64,000 bases of DNA from Citrobacter sp. Marseille-Q6884 (GCF_945906775.1 NZ_CAMDRE010000001.1:1488001-1552000); one strand, 5' to 3'. Positions 8,542-17,691 are shown, counted from the first letter of the stretch. Program-made: numbers and translations. The notes: generated by a model not told the origin, from the letters alone.

Positions 8542-8789
8542 AAATAGCTGTCCAGATCCACGTCCACCAGTGGCTGTTGACTACGTTCATTGACTAACTT
8601 AACCAGTTGCTGATCGTCCAGGGCATCAAGCATTTTTTCGTAAAGCGCTGCGGGAACGCAATAAAAGGCGGGTTGATTACGGTTCAGTATTGCGACCGGA
8701 AATCCATCCCCGGCGCTGACAGTCGCCATCGGGTTCTTTTTCAGTTCACTCACGCTGGCGGTGGTATCGCTTAAGATGATATGCGGCAT
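8538..8789 (-). CDS. StbD/RelB/Phd-type antitoxin
   Basis: An 83-residue acidic protein. The N-terminal half (MPHIILSDTTASVSELKKNP, then a GFPVAILNRNQPAFYCVP strand pair) matches the Phd/YefM/StbD DNA-binding fold; the C-terminal half is the acidic, probably disordered toxin-wrapping tail ending in VDVDLDSYL. It should neutralise the downstream toxin and repress its own promoter through the palindromes just upstream (8801-8854). The gene is preceded by AGGAGGAAC. Confidence 0.85.
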   Translation of the reverse strand: MPHIILSDTTASVSELKKNPMATVSAGDGFPVAILNRNQPAFYCVPAALYEKMLDALDDQQLVKLVNERSQQPLVDVDLDSYL

Positions 8790-8800
8790 AGTTCCTCCTA

Positions 8801-8854
8801 AAGACCTTTTAACTGGTCTTAGAATAGGATGTCAGAGACCGGTTAACAAGTCTT
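8801..8854 (-). promoter_or_regulatory. Paired palindromic operators of the toxin-antitoxin module
   Basis: Two imperfect palindromes share the core AGACC-N-TTAAC-N-GTCTT: 8801-8820 (8 of 10 arm positions pair) and 8836-8854 (about 7 of 10). Their centres are about 34 bp apart, close to three helical turns, and they lie directly upstream of the antitoxin start. This is the expected layout for cooperative antitoxin/toxin-complex autorepression. Confidence 0.6.
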
Positions 8855-8871
8855 ATTGTGCGGTGTAAAGC

Positions 8872-9630
8872 CTAACCCAACGTAATCTCCATTCCGTCGT
8901 ATCCGGCTTCAATCCCTGCGGGTAAAGGGTTTTCCATCATCCACAGATCGAACTGATGGCTGATATGCGTCAGGATCACCCTCGGGCAGCGGATTGCCTC
9001 ATTAAGCGTGATGATGGTCGTTAAATCACTGTGATTACGCGGTGGTTCGGGGCGTGGAGCATGGCTGCAGTCGATGACTATCACCTGTGGCGGATTGTTG
9101 ATCAGAAACTTCAGCGTCTTGTCGGGCAGTCCGGCGGTATCCGTGAGCCACGCCACGCGGCTGTGCGCGGTTTCCAGCAGGTAACCAAACGTGAGTTTTG
9201 AGTGGTTGAGGGGTAACGGCGTCACCCGTAACCCCTGCAGTTCAAACACCACAAACGGCTCGACGGTACGGCTAAAATCCAGAATACCGGGATGTTTAAA
9301 CAGATCGTCGCAGCCCTGCTCATCCGGCGGGCCGTACACCGGAATCGTCGCTCCCACACCCCAACGCAGCGGAAACAGCCCCTGCACATGATCCATATGG
9401 TAGTGGGTTAACAGAAATTGTCGGAAGCTGCCCGCCGGCCAGTCGTCCATCAGATGGGGGATACCCGCGTCGAGTAGCGTTACCGCCTCGTTAAACCTGA
9501 CCACCCCGCTGCAGGGGCGACGGCGGTATTGCGTGTGCAAACGCGCCCGCTGGCAGGCTGCGCAGTCACAGCCAAAAACCGGTACCAGCTGCGCGCCGCC
9601 CGTTCCTGAAAGCGTGAGTGTCAGACTCAT
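8872..9630 (-). CDS. phnP: Phosphoribosyl 1,2-cyclic phosphodiesterase PhnP
   Basis: A 252-residue metallo-beta-lactamase-fold enzyme. The metal motif HYHMDH is present, along with the N-terminal structural zinc cluster of cysteines in FGCDCAAC. In the C-P lyase pathway it opens 5-phosphoribosyl 1,2-cyclic phosphate to ribose 1,5-bisphosphate. It is the last gene of the phn operon, 8 nt after phnO. Transcription would continue toward the toxin-antitoxin operators 17 nt further on. Confidence 0.95.
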   Translation of the reverse strand: MSLTLTLSGTGGAQLVPVFGCDCAACQRARLHTQYRRRPCSGVVRFNEAVTLLDAGIPHLMDDWPAGSFRQFLLTHYHMDHVQGLFPLRWGVGATIPVYGPPDEQGCDDLFKHPGILDFSRTVEPFVVFELQGLRVTPLPLNHSKLTFGYLLETAHSRVAWLTDTAGLPDKTLKFLINNPPQVIVIDCSHAPRPEPPRNHSDLTTIITLNEAIRCPRVILTHISHQFDLWMMENPLPAGIEAGYDGMEITLG

Positions 9631-9638
9631 CCTTCCCC

Positions 9639-10073
9639 CTACAACGGTTTAGTGAAGCGGTAGTGGCTCTGCGTATAGCCTTCGCGCTGATAAAAACGAT
9701 GGGCGTCGTGGCGTTGAATACTGGTAGAAAGCTCGGTCATCTCTGCACCCGCCTCGCGTGCTGTCGCTTCAGCCCAGGCCAGAAGCTGGCTGCCCACTTT
9801 TAGCCCACGCGCCTGTGGCATGACCACCAGTTCCTGAATCTCGCCAATCCAGTTGGCGTGGTGCAGATGAAACTGTAAATGCAGGCCTATCATCCCAACA
9901 ATCTGTCCATCCAGCAGTGCCAGTTGGTAATACATATTGGGATCCTGCAGATTTGACGCATACCCGGTGCTGAAGGCCTGGTGGTCGAATTTTCCCTGTT
10001 TCAGTTCACAAATCAGCGCGTAAACGGCATCGACATCGTACAGCGTGGCACGACGTAATTCACAGACAGACAT
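9639..10073 (-). CDS. phnO: Aminoalkylphosphonate N-acetyltransferase PhnO
   Basis: A 144-residue GNAT-family acetyltransferase with the acetyl-CoA loop region around QARGLKVGSQLL (the Q/RxxGxG/A motif). In E. coli PhnO acetylates aminoalkylphosphonates such as aminomethylphosphonate, allowing their use and detoxification. The start lies inside phnN (14-nt overlap), consistent with one polycistronic message. Confidence 0.95.
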   Translation of the reverse strand: MSVCELRRATLYDVDAVYALICELKQGKFDHQAFSTGYASNLQDPNMYYQLALLDGQIVGMIGLHLQFHLHHANWIGEIQELVVMPQARGLKVGSQLLAWAEATAREAGAEMTELSTSIQRHDAHRFYQREGYTQSHYRFTKPL

Positions 10074-10614
10074 GTTTCTTCTCCTTGCGTCCCATCAGTG
10101 TGAGTAACGTATCGACAGACTGTAGCAAACTTCCATCATTGTTGAGGATATGACAATCAAACGGTGCGTAGCGGGCAGCGCGTTCGAGACGGGCGGCGAT
10201 TTCCGTTTCGCTCTCCCGTCCACGTGTCTGCAGGCGCTGGCGTAAAATGGCAGGCGAAACCTGTAAGCAGATGGGCAGCAAAGCGGAGCCATAGCGGGTC
10301 TGCGCCTGCGGCAGATGCGCGCGCGAGCCGTTGACGATCACATCAAACCCGGCATGTAACCAGAGATCAATCTCCACGCCTATGCCGTAGTAAAAACCGT
10401 TGGCGTGCCAGCTTAACGCCAGCAGATTCTGTCCGGCGCGGGTAAAAAATTCTTGTTCACTGAGGGCGATGTGGTTTTCATTGCCGGCGTTTGCGGCTCG
10501 GGTGATGTAGCGATGCGCCACCAGCAGCTGTGCCTGTTCCTGCTGGCGGAGCGCCGCCAGCAAACTGTCTTTACCGGAGCCTGATGGCCCCATCAGCCAG
10601 ATCAGTTTTCCCAT
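10060..10614 (-). CDS. phnN: Ribose 1,5-bisphosphokinase PhnN
   Basis: A 184-residue P-loop kinase of the guanylate-kinase-like fold with Walker A GPSGSGKDS at residues 9-17. PhnN phosphorylates ribose 1,5-bisphosphate to PRPP, linking phosphonate breakdown to nucleotide synthesis. It follows phnM with a 2-nt gap. Confidence 0.95.
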   Translation of the reverse strand: MGKLIWLMGPSGSGKDSLLAALRQQEQAQLLVAHRYITRAANAGNENHIALSEQEFFTRAGQNLLALSWHANGFYYGIGVEIDLWLHAGFDVIVNGSRAHLPQAQTRYGSALLPICLQVSPAILRQRLQTRGRESETEIAARLERAARYAPFDCHILNNDGSLLQSVDTLLTLMGRKEKKHVCL

Positions 10615-10616
10615 AG

Positions 10617-11753
10617 TCAGAATACCCTTTTTCCCTGACGCCAGACGTGGTCGATATGGACGTTGCCGCTTTTACGGTGCGCCAGCACCAGATCCGCTCG
10701 TTTACCTTCAGCGATGATGCCGCGATCGTTAAGATTCAGCGCCCGCGCCGGGTTGTGCGTGACCAGTTGAATCGCCTGCGGCAGCGTAAAGCTGTTGGCC
10801 TCGTCATCGGCGACGCGAAAGGCTGCGTCGAGCAGGCTGGCGGGGTAGTAATCGGAAGAGAGAATGTCCAGCAGGCCTAATTCTGCCAGCTTATGCGCCG
10901 CGACGTTGCCTGAGTGGGAGCCGCCGCGCACGATGTTTGGCGCGCCCATCAGCACATTCATGCCATGCTGACGCGAAGCCTCTGCCGCTTCAAACGTGGT
11001 GGGAAATTCGGCGATCACGCTGCCAAGCTGGTGCGATTCCAGCACATGTCCCTGAGTGGCGTCATCGTGGCTCGCCAGCGCAATGTGACGGTCACGGCAC
11101 ATCTGCGCAATCGCGGCGCGGTTCGGCTGTGACCAGCGCGCGGCCAGGGCCAGCTGTTCTTCTTCATAACGGGCCATCTGCTCATCCGTGAGCGAATATT
11201 TGCCCTGATAGTACTCACGATACTTCTCGCGGTTGGCGAACTGACGCTGACCCGGCGAGTGATCCATCAGCGAAACCAGCGTCACCGGCTCGCGACCGAC
11301 CAGTTTTTCGAACAGCGGCAGGGTGGTGTGGTGCGGCAGTTCACAGCGCAGGTGCAAACGATGCTCGGCACGGTTAACGCCGCGTTTTTGTGTCTCTTCG
11401 ACGGCATTGATCATCTTCTCCAGATTTTCCAGGCGGTCGCCGCCGTCACGCACATCGCCAATGGCGACGGCATCCAGCACGGTGGTAATGCCGCTCGCCA
11501 CCATTAAGGCATCGTGGCTGCTCATCGCCGAATGGGCGGGCCAGTCTACCTTTGGACGTGGGGTAAAGAATTTATCGAGATTATCGGTATGCAGTTCGAT
11601 TAATCCCGGCAGCAGCCAGCCGCCTTCACCGTCCAGCGCCTCGGGAAGACGGCTCTGGGTTTCAGCAAAAGCGCGGATAATGCCGTCCTGAATTTCCAGC
11701 GATCCCTGCACCACGTCATCTTTCAGCACCAGTTTTACGTTGTTGATAATCAT
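10617..11753 (-). CDS. phnM: RPnTP hydrolase PhnM
   Basis: A 378-residue amidohydrolase. The start of the metal-binding barrel is seen in LPGLIELHTDNLDKFF and the later ligands in ASHDDATQGHV. PhnM releases pyrophosphate from alpha-D-ribose 1-methylphosphonate 5-triphosphate to give the substrate for the PhnJ radical step. The start overlaps the phnL stop by 4 nt. Confidence 0.96.
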   Translation of the reverse strand: MIINNVKLVLKDDVVQGSLEIQDGIIRAFAETQSRLPEALDGEGGWLLPGLIELHTDNLDKFFTPRPKVDWPAHSAMSSHDALMVASGITTVLDAVAIGDVRDGGDRLENLEKMINAVEETQKRGVNRAEHRLHLRCELPHHTTLPLFEKLVGREPVTLVSLMDHSPGQRQFANREKYREYYQGKYSLTDEQMARYEEEQLALAARWSQPNRAAIAQMCRDRHIALASHDDATQGHVLESHQLGSVIAEFPTTFEAAEASRQHGMNVLMGAPNIVRGGSHSGNVAAHKLAELGLLDILSSDYYPASLLDAAFRVADDEANSFTLPQAIQLVTHNPARALNLNDRGIIAEGKRADLVLAHRKSGNVHIDHVWRQGKRVF

Positions 11754-12430
11754 GCTGTTGTTCCCATCAGATGCAAACGATCCGCCACGCGGTCGCGTAC
11801 GGATTGATCGTGAAAAATACCGACAATGGCCGCACCGCGGGCTTTTGCCTCTTCAATCAGCGCCACCACGGCCGCGCTGTTTTTGGCGTCCAGCGATGCG
11901 GTAGGCTCATCAAGCAGCAGAATCGGGTAATCGACGATAAACCCGCGGGCGATGTTGACGCGCTGCTGTTCACCACCGGAAAAGGTTGACGGCGCAAGGT
12001 GCCACAGACGCTCAGGGACGTTCAGACGCGTGAGCAGGTTTGCGGCTTTGGCGGCGCACTCCTCGCGGGAGACGCCCAGATCCAGCAGCGGCTGCATCAC
12101 CACGTCCAGCGTGGAAATCCGTGGGATCACGCGCAGGAACTGGCTGACCCAGCCGATAGTGGCGCGACGCACGTCCAGCACTTTGCGCGCCGGAGCTTGC
12201 ACCAGATCCACCCATTCATCGTTGTGGCGAATGTGGATGTGCCCTTCATCCGGCAGGTAGTTAGCGTACAACGAACGCAGCAGCGTGGATTTTCCGCTAC
12301 CGGAGTGGCCATGCAACACCACACATTCCCCGTTTTTGACGTCCAGCGTGGCGTTTTGCAACACCGGCAGGCGCACACCGTTTTGCTGGTGTAACACAAA
12401 GGTTTTACTGACATTTTCTACGCGGATCAT
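11750..12430 (-). CDS. phnL: C-P lyase subunit PhnL (ABC-type ATPase)
   Basis: A 226-residue ABC ATPase with Walker A GHSGSGKST (41-49), signature SGGEQQR and Walker B LLLDEPTASLD. No membrane partner belongs to it; in E. coli it associates with the C-P lyase complex together with PhnK rather than acting as a transporter. It is needed with PhnG, PhnH and PhnI for the purine-ribose triphosphonate chemistry. Confidence 0.95.
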   Translation of the reverse strand: MIRVENVSKTFVLHQQNGVRLPVLQNATLDVKNGECVVLHGHSGSGKSTLLRSLYANYLPDEGHIHIRHNDEWVDLVQAPARKVLDVRRATIGWVSQFLRVIPRISTLDVVMQPLLDLGVSREECAAKAANLLTRLNVPERLWHLAPSTFSGGEQQRVNIARGFIVDYPILLLDEPTASLDAKNSAAVVALIEEAKARGAAIVGIFHDQSVRDRVADRLHLMGTTA

Positions 12431-12439
12431 GATGGCCTC

Positions 12440-13198
12440 TTAGTTTTGCAATACCGATGACACCAGCAGTTGGGTATACGGGTGATGGGGATCGTCGAGC
12501 ACTCGGTCGGTTAATCCACTTTCCACCACCTGACCCTGTTTCATGACCAGCAAACGGTCTGCCAACAGACGGGCAACGCCCAAATCATGGGTGACAATCA
12601 CCACCGCCAGATCCAGTTCCACCACCAGGCCACGCAGCAGGTCCAACAGCCTGGCCTGCACCGAGACATCCAGCCCGCCGGTCGGCTCATCCATAAACAC
12701 CAGTTTGGGATGGGTGACGAGGTTACGGGCGATCTGCAAACGCTGCTGCATGCCGCCGGAGAAGGTGGTCGGCAGGTCGTCGATACGCGAGGCCGGGATC
12801 TCAACTTCCTCCAGCCAACGCTGCGCGGTGGCGCGAATGTCACCATAGTGGCGCGCGCCGGTGGCCATCAGACGTTCGCCGATATTGCCCCCCGCCGACA
12901 CCTGGCGACGCAGGCCGTCCATGGGATGCTGGTGCACCACACCCCATTCGGTGCGCAGCAGGCGGCGGCGGTCGGCCTCGCTCATGCCATACAGCGAATG
13001 GTTTTGATACAGAATCTCGCCGGACTGCGGTGTCAGGCGTGAGGAGATCGATTTCAGCAGGGTAGTTTTACCGGAACCGGACTCCCCGACGATACCCAGT
13101 ACTTCGCCAGGCCACAGGTCAAAAGAGACATCGCTGAAGCCTTTGCCCGGCGCGTAGAGATGGGTCAGGTTGTTGACGGAAAGCAGCGGTTGCGTCAT
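12440..13198 (-). CDS. phnK: C-P lyase subunit PhnK (ABC-type ATPase)
   Basis: A 252-residue ABC ATPase resembling oligopeptide transporter ATPases, with Walker A GESGSGKTT (38-46), signature SGGMQQR and Walker B MDEPTGGLD. PhnK binds the PhnGHIJ core in E. coli. It starts inside the phnJ stop (4-nt overlap) and is followed by phnL after 9 nt. Confidence 0.95.
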   Translation of the reverse strand: MTQPLLSVNNLTHLYAPGKGFSDVSFDLWPGEVLGIVGESGSGKTTLLKSISSRLTPQSGEILYQNHSLYGMSEADRRRLLRTEWGVVHQHPMDGLRRQVSAGGNIGERLMATGARHYGDIRATAQRWLEEVEIPASRIDDLPTTFSGGMQQRLQIARNLVTHPKLVFMDEPTGGLDVSVQARLLDLLRGLVVELDLAVVIVTHDLGVARLLADRLLVMKQGQVVESGLTDRVLDDPHHPYTQLLVSSVLQN

Positions 13199-14043
13199 TT
13201 GCTCAGGGCCTCGCTCTGTTGGCGGCAGTAATCAGTGTCGGAGCAGACAAACATGCGTTTGCCCGTGTCATCGAGCACCACTTCGTCGAGATAACTGTGG
13301 GTTGAACCGCAGATGGCGCAGGGTTCATCCCAGCGCTGTACGGTGAACGGGTGATCGTCAAAATCGAGGCTTTCGACCCGGGTATAAGGTGGAACGGCGT
13401 AGATCCGTTTTTCACGGCCCGCGCCAAACAGTTGCAGGGCCGGCATCCTGTCCATCTTTGGGTTGTCGAATTTGGGGATGGGCGACGGGTCCATTACGTA
13501 GCGCCCGTTGACCTTCACCGGATAGGCGTAGGTGGTGGCGATATGGCCGAAGCGGGCGATATCTTCATACAGTTTCACCTGCATGATGCCGTACTCCTCC
13601 AGCGCGTGCATGGTGCGGGTTTCCGTTTCGCGCGGCTCGATAAAGCGCAGCGGTTCCGGGATTGGCACCTGGAAGATAATGATCTGATCTTCCGTCAGCG
13701 GTGTTTCCGGGATGCGGTGGCGGGTCTGGATCAGCGTGGCGTCTTCCGTCCGCTCTGTGGTATTTACCCCCGTCACGCGTTTGAAGAAGTTGCGGATCGA
13801 CACGGCGTTGGTGGTGTCATCCGCCCCCTGGTCGATCACTTTCAGCACATCCGGCTCGCCAATCACGCTGGCAGTCAGCTGGATCCCGCCGGTACCCCAG
13901 CCGTAGGGCATCGGCATTTCGCGCCCGCCGAACGGCACCTGGTAACCGGGAATCGCCACCGCTTTTAAAATGGCGCGGCGGATCATGCGTTTGGTCTGCT
14001 CATCCAGGTATGCAAAGTTGTAGCCGGAGAGGTTAGTGGTCAC
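13195..14043 (-). CDS. phnJ: Alpha-D-ribose 1-methylphosphonate 5-phosphate C-P lyase PhnJ
   Basis: The radical-SAM enzyme that breaks the carbon-phosphorus bond. I place the start at GTG 14043, giving 282 residues (MTTNLSGYNFAYL...): AGGAGG lies 6 nt upstream and the E. coli protein begins at the equivalent point with 281 residues. The four conserved cysteines that carry the 4Fe-4S cluster and radical chemistry are at 242, 245, 267 and 273. An upstream extension of the frame overlaps phnI and is not plausible. The gene overlaps the end of phnI by 11 nt. Confidence 0.95.
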   Translation of the reverse strand: MTTNLSGYNFAYLDEQTKRMIRRAILKAVAIPGYQVPFGGREMPMPYGWGTGGIQLTASVIGEPDVLKVIDQGADDTTNAVSIRNFFKRVTGVNTTERTEDATLIQTRHRIPETPLTEDQIIIFQVPIPEPLRFIEPRETETRTMHALEEYGIMQVKLYEDIARFGHIATTYAYPVKVNGRYVMDPSPIPKFDNPKMDRMPALQLFGAGREKRIYAVPPYTRVESLDFDDHPFTVQRWDEPCAICGSTHSYLDEVVLDDTGKRMFVCSDTDYCRQQSEALSK

Positions 14044-15100
14044 GGGAAGCCTCCTGTTGCAGGCGTTTAAGCAGTTCCAGCTCGGCCTGGAAATCGACGT
14101 AATGGGGGAGTTTGAGGTGCGAAACAAAACCCGCCGCCTCGACGTTATCCGCATGCGCCAGCACGAACTCTTCGTCCTGCGCCGGTCCCGTAACCGTTTC
14201 ATCGTAGTCAGGTGCCTGTAGGGCGCGGTCCACCAGTGCCATCGCCATGGCTTTACGTTCGCTCATACCGAACACCAGGCCGTAGCCGCGGGTAAAATGC
14301 GGCGCTTCGTTTTCCGGTGCGACAAAACCGTTCACCATTTCGCACTCCGTCATCAGCAGTTCGCCGACGTTCACCGCAAATCCCAGCTCTTCCGGTACGG
14401 TTTCCAGCGCCACATAGCCGCTGCGGATCTCTGCGGCAAACGGGTGATTACGCCCGTAGCCGCGCTGGGTTGAGTAGGCGAGTGCCAGCAGATAGCCTTC
14501 ATCGCCGCGCATCAGTTGTTGCAGGCGCGAGGCGCGTGAACAGGGATAAACCGGCGGCGTGCGGGTGATATCGTCGGGCGCTGCGCCGTTATCCTCTTCA
14601 CGCTTCGCCAGTCCCTGTTTTGCCAGCAGAGAGAAGACGTGTGGGGAAGATTCTTGCGAGTCATCCGCGGTAGACAACGAGGGCGATTCGCCATTTGCCA
14701 GCAGGGTAAAGTCGAGCAGACGATGGGTGTAGTCGTAGGTTGGACCTAACAACTGCCCGCCGGGGATATCCTTGTAGACGGCGGAGATGCGGCGTTCCAG
14801 GCGCATATCTGCGCTGTTTACGGGTTCGCTGACGGCCAGTTTTGCCAGCGTGGTGCGGTAGGCGCGCAGCAGAAAGATCGCTTCGACGTTATCGCCGCTG
14901 GCCTGTTTTAACGCCAGTGCCGCCAGTTCGCGGTCGGCAATGCCGCCTTCGGTCATGACCCTGTCGACGGCCAGATTCAACTGCTGTTCAATTTGCGCCA
15001 CGCTCAGTTCGGCAATGGCGTCATCGCCCCGGCGTCGGTTTTCTTGCAGTGCGTGGGCGCTGGCTATCGCCTTCTCACCCCCTTTAACGGCGACGTACAT
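14033..15100 (-). CDS. phnI: C-P lyase core subunit PhnI
   Basis: A 355-residue protein starting MYVAVKGGEKAI. The ATG at 15100 is chosen because GGAGG lies 7 nt upstream and it overlaps the phnH stop as TGATG; a GTG two codons earlier would sit only 1 nt from the Shine-Dalgarno sequence. PhnI is the nucleosidase-type subunit that, with PhnG, PhnH and PhnL, exchanges adenine of ATP for the phosphonate. Confidence 0.96.
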   Translation of the reverse strand: MYVAVKGGEKAIASAHALQENRRRGDDAIAELSVAQIEQQLNLAVDRVMTEGGIADRELAALALKQASGDNVEAIFLLRAYRTTLAKLAVSEPVNSADMRLERRISAVYKDIPGGQLLGPTYDYTHRLLDFTLLANGESPSLSTADDSQESSPHVFSLLAKQGLAKREEDNGAAPDDITRTPPVYPCSRASRLQQLMRGDEGYLLALAYSTQRGYGRNHPFAAEIRSGYVALETVPEELGFAVNVGELLMTECEMVNGFVAPENEAPHFTRGYGLVFGMSERKAMAMALVDRALQAPDYDETVTGPAQDEEFVLAHADNVEAAGFVSHLKLPHYVDFQAELELLKRLQQEASRDH

Positions 15101-15684
15101 CAGCACACCTCCACATGGGTGGTTCGCGGAATCGCCAGCAGTCGTTCGCCGCAGGTCAGGATCAGATCCACGCCTAGCGGGAACGGATGCGGGCGTTCGG
15201 TCAGTTCATGAATAAGGCATTCCGGCAGTTGCGGCGCGATCATCCGCTCTTCGGCGATACCGGCGCCAGTCAGGCGTAGCATGCGACCACCGCTTAAACC
15301 GGCGACCTGCACAATCAGCGTGGCGCTGGTCTCAGGTGCGACCGCAGAGCCGCAGGAGAGCGCGTTAAGCTGCGCGTTGCTGATCCGTTCGTCGGCAACC
15401 GCAAAAGCGGCTTGCTGCGGTTGATCCACCAGCGCCGCGTTGGTGTGAAAACGCAGGTTCTGGCGGGCAATATCGTTATCCATGCCAGGCGCCAGCCAGA
15501 CCGGCGTATCGCCATCGACCAGCGTCAGTAGCACGCTGGTGGTGGCGAGATTCAGTGGCTGCCAGCCGTGTTTCAGTTGATGCAGGGCGACGATGACGCC
15601 CGGTTCGCTCATGGCCTTCAGCAGACGACGAAAGCTCTGTTGCGCATCCTGGACAGGTAAGTTAAAGGCGGTTTGTAAAGTCAT
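15100..15684 (-). CDS. phnH: C-P lyase core subunit PhnH
   Basis: A 194-residue protein, the usual PhnH length, with the family start MTLQTAFNLPVQDAQQSFR. It belongs to the PhnGHIJ core complex and has a PLP-transferase-like fold without known catalysis. Coupled at both ends: 4-nt overlap with phnG and TGATG overlap with phnI. Confidence 0.96.
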   Translation of the reverse strand: MTLQTAFNLPVQDAQQSFRRLLKAMSEPGVIVALHQLKHGWQPLNLATTSVLLTLVDGDTPVWLAPGMDNDIARQNLRFHTNAALVDQPQQAAFAVADERISNAQLNALSCGSAVAPETSATLIVQVAGLSGGRMLRLTGAGIAEERMIAPQLPECLIHELTERPHPFPLGVDLILTCGERLLAIPRTTHVEVC

Positions 15685-16133
15685 GCGTTGTCTCCGCGTA
15701 CCAGCGTGAAGAAATCGACCCGGCTGGCGTTCACTTCGGTGCGGCGAGCGCGAATCAGCGCATCGCGTTCCGCTTCCAGCGGGGTAATCAGGGTTTCCAT
15801 CAAGTTTTGGAAATGTGTGTGTTCCTGCAGTAGCGCATCAATCACGGCGCACTGCTCGGCATGGTGTTTATTGCGTCCCAACAGATAGCTGTAGCCCAGC
15901 GTGCCGCTCTTGAGGCGCACCACGGCGCGAGTGAGCGTGGTGTCACCAGCAAAGAAGCGGTTACCGGTGCCGCCCATGCGTGCCTGAATCTGCATCAGCC
16001 CGATTTCAGGTGCGCGGATCAATTCATATTCCGGCGTCAGCTTCAGTGCCTGCAGACGGGCGTTCAGGGCATCGGCGTTGCTGTAAGCCAGCGCACGCAT
16101 CCAGCGCTGGCGGGTGGCGGTATCAAAGTGCAT
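15681..16133 (-). CDS. phnG: C-P lyase core subunit PhnG
   Basis: A 150-residue PhnG protein with the family start MHFDTATRQRWMRAL. It is an essential part of the C-P lyase core complex. It starts inside the 3' end of phnF (11-nt overlap), so the regulator gene and the catalytic genes are on one message. Confidence 0.95.
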   Translation of the reverse strand: MHFDTATRQRWMRALAYSNADALNARLQALKLTPEYELIRAPEIGLMQIQARMGGTGNRFFAGDTTLTRAVVRLKSGTLGYSYLLGRNKHHAEQCAVIDALLQEHTHFQNLMETLITPLEAERDALIRARRTEVNASRVDFFTLVRGDNA

Positions 16134-16863
16134 TTGGTCGGTGCTCCATGGTGAATTCGATCATGTCGGCGCGGGTCAGACTGACGGAGTATTCCGCCGC
16201 GTGTTCTTCGCCTTCACGGTGGTTCAGGGTGCGCACGCACAGCAGCGGCGCCATATTGGGGATTTCCAGCACCTTGCTCTCTTTGGCCTGGGCGCGGCGG
16301 GCGCTGATACGCGTCTGTGTGCGCTGTAATATCAGACCCGACTGTTCGCGCAGGTAGTCGTGCAATGAGCCGCTCTTAAAGCCCTGCAGCAGTGGCCAGA
16401 GGGTGAGGTCGGAGAAGTAGTGGTCGATCTGGCACAGGGCGATACCGTTCACCCGACGCAGGGTGCGCAGGTGAATGACGTTGTCGCCCTCTTTGACGCT
16501 CAGCGCGTCGGCAATGTGACTGGACGCCGGGCGCAGCACCGCCAGCAGTTTTTCGCTGGTGGGATGGCTGCCCTGATCCAGCAGATTCTGACTAAAGCGC
16601 GCCTGGGCATTGAGCGGGTAATCGAACGGGCGCATCAGCACCAGCACGCCGACGCCCTGGCGACGCTGCACCCAACCGCGCTCAACCAACTGGTCGATGG
16701 CGCGGCGCAGCGTGTGGCGGTTTACCTCGTAGCGCGCGGCAAGCTGATGCTCGGCGGGCAGGTAGTCGCCGCAGCGATAATGTTGACGAAGCTCCTGCTC
16801 AAGTCTCGCGGCAATTTCCTGATAACGCGTGGGATAACTGGTCGGATGTGTAGACAAGTGCAT
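16123..16863 (-). CDS. phnF: GntR/HutC-type transcriptional regulator PhnF
   Basis: A 246-residue regulator. The N-terminal winged helix is seen around GDYLPAEHQLAARYEVNRHTL, and the rest is a UTRA ligand domain. The start at 16863 (MHLSTHPTSYPTR) matches the E. coli protein; an ATG three codons upstream is possible. PhnF is presumed to sense a phosphonate or intermediate, but its target in enterics is not settled. It lies 20 nt after phnE. Confidence 0.93.
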   Translation of the reverse strand: MHLSTHPTSYPTRYQEIAARLEQELRQHYRCGDYLPAEHQLAARYEVNRHTLRRAIDQLVERGWVQRRQGVGVLVLMRPFDYPLNAQARFSQNLLDQGSHPTSEKLLAVLRPASSHIADALSVKEGDNVIHLRTLRRVNGIALCQIDHYFSDLTLWPLLQGFKSGSLHDYLREQSGLILQRTQTRISARRAQAKESKVLEIPNMAPLLCVRTLNHREGEEHAAEYSVSLTRADMIEFTMEHRPNAL

Positions 16864-16883
16864 AGCAATCAATGCCTCGCTGA

Positions 16884-17663
16884 TCAGATAAAGTGCTTAC
16901 GCAAACGCTGGGAGAGGAAATCCAGCAGGCTGACGGTGACGATGATTAACACCATCAGGGCGCAGGTTTGCTGGAACTGGAATCCGCGAATCGCCTCCCA
17001 CAAGGTCACGCCAATGCCGCCTGCGCCGACCATACCAACCACCGTGGCCGAGCGGACATTGGACTCAAAGCGATACAGCGAGTAGGAGATGAGGAGTGGC
17101 ATGACCTGCGGCAGAACGCCGTAGAGAATTTCTTCAATCTTGTTAGCGCCGGTCGCGCGAATCCCTTCAACCGGACCCGGCTCAATGGCTTCTACCGCTT
17201 CGGAAAGCAGCTTGGAGAGCACGCCGGTAGTATGGATAAACAGCGCCATCACGCCGGCAAACGGACCCAGACCGACGGCGACAACAAACAGCATGGCGAA
17301 GACCATTTCGTTGATGGCCCGACAGGCATCCATCGCCCGGCGCATCGGCTGGTAAATCCACCAGGGGACCAGGTTATCGGCGCACATCAGGCCGAAAGGA
17401 ATCGACAAAACAACGGCGAGCGCTGTGCCCCAGACGGCAATTTGCAGAGTGACGGCCATTTCACCCAGATAGTCCTGCCACTGGCTGAAGTCCGGCGGGA
17501 AGAAATCGGCGGCGAAAGTCGCCATATTGCCGGAATCCTGGATCAGCGTGAGTGGCGCCATTTCGGCACCTTTCCACGAGACAACCAGCACGGCGAGAAG
17601 GATGGCCCAGCTCAGCAGCGAGAACCAGCTGCGCTTGGGCGGGGCGACGGTGATGGTTTGCAT
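16884..17663 (-). CDS. phnE: Phosphonate ABC transporter permease PhnE, intact
   Basis: A 259-residue membrane protein of the BPD_transp_1 family with about six hydrophobic segments and the EAA-like loop GPVEGIRATGANKIEEIL. The frame is uninterrupted, whereas E. coli K-12 carries an 8-bp insertion that silences this gene. With PhnC and PhnD it should give a working phosphonate importer here. Confidence 0.95.
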   Translation of the reverse strand: MQTITVAPPKRSWFSLLSWAILLAVLVVSWKGAEMAPLTLIQDSGNMATFAADFFPPDFSQWQDYLGEMAVTLQIAVWGTALAVVLSIPFGLMCADNLVPWWIYQPMRRAMDACRAINEMVFAMLFVVAVGLGPFAGVMALFIHTTGVLSKLLSEAVEAIEPGPVEGIRATGANKIEEILYGVLPQVMPLLISYSLYRFESNVRSATVVGMVGAGGIGVTLWEAIRGFQFQQTCALMVLIIVTVSLLDFLSQRLRKHFI

Positions 17664-17691
17664 ATTTGGCTCCGTTGGAACGTGTGTTTGC

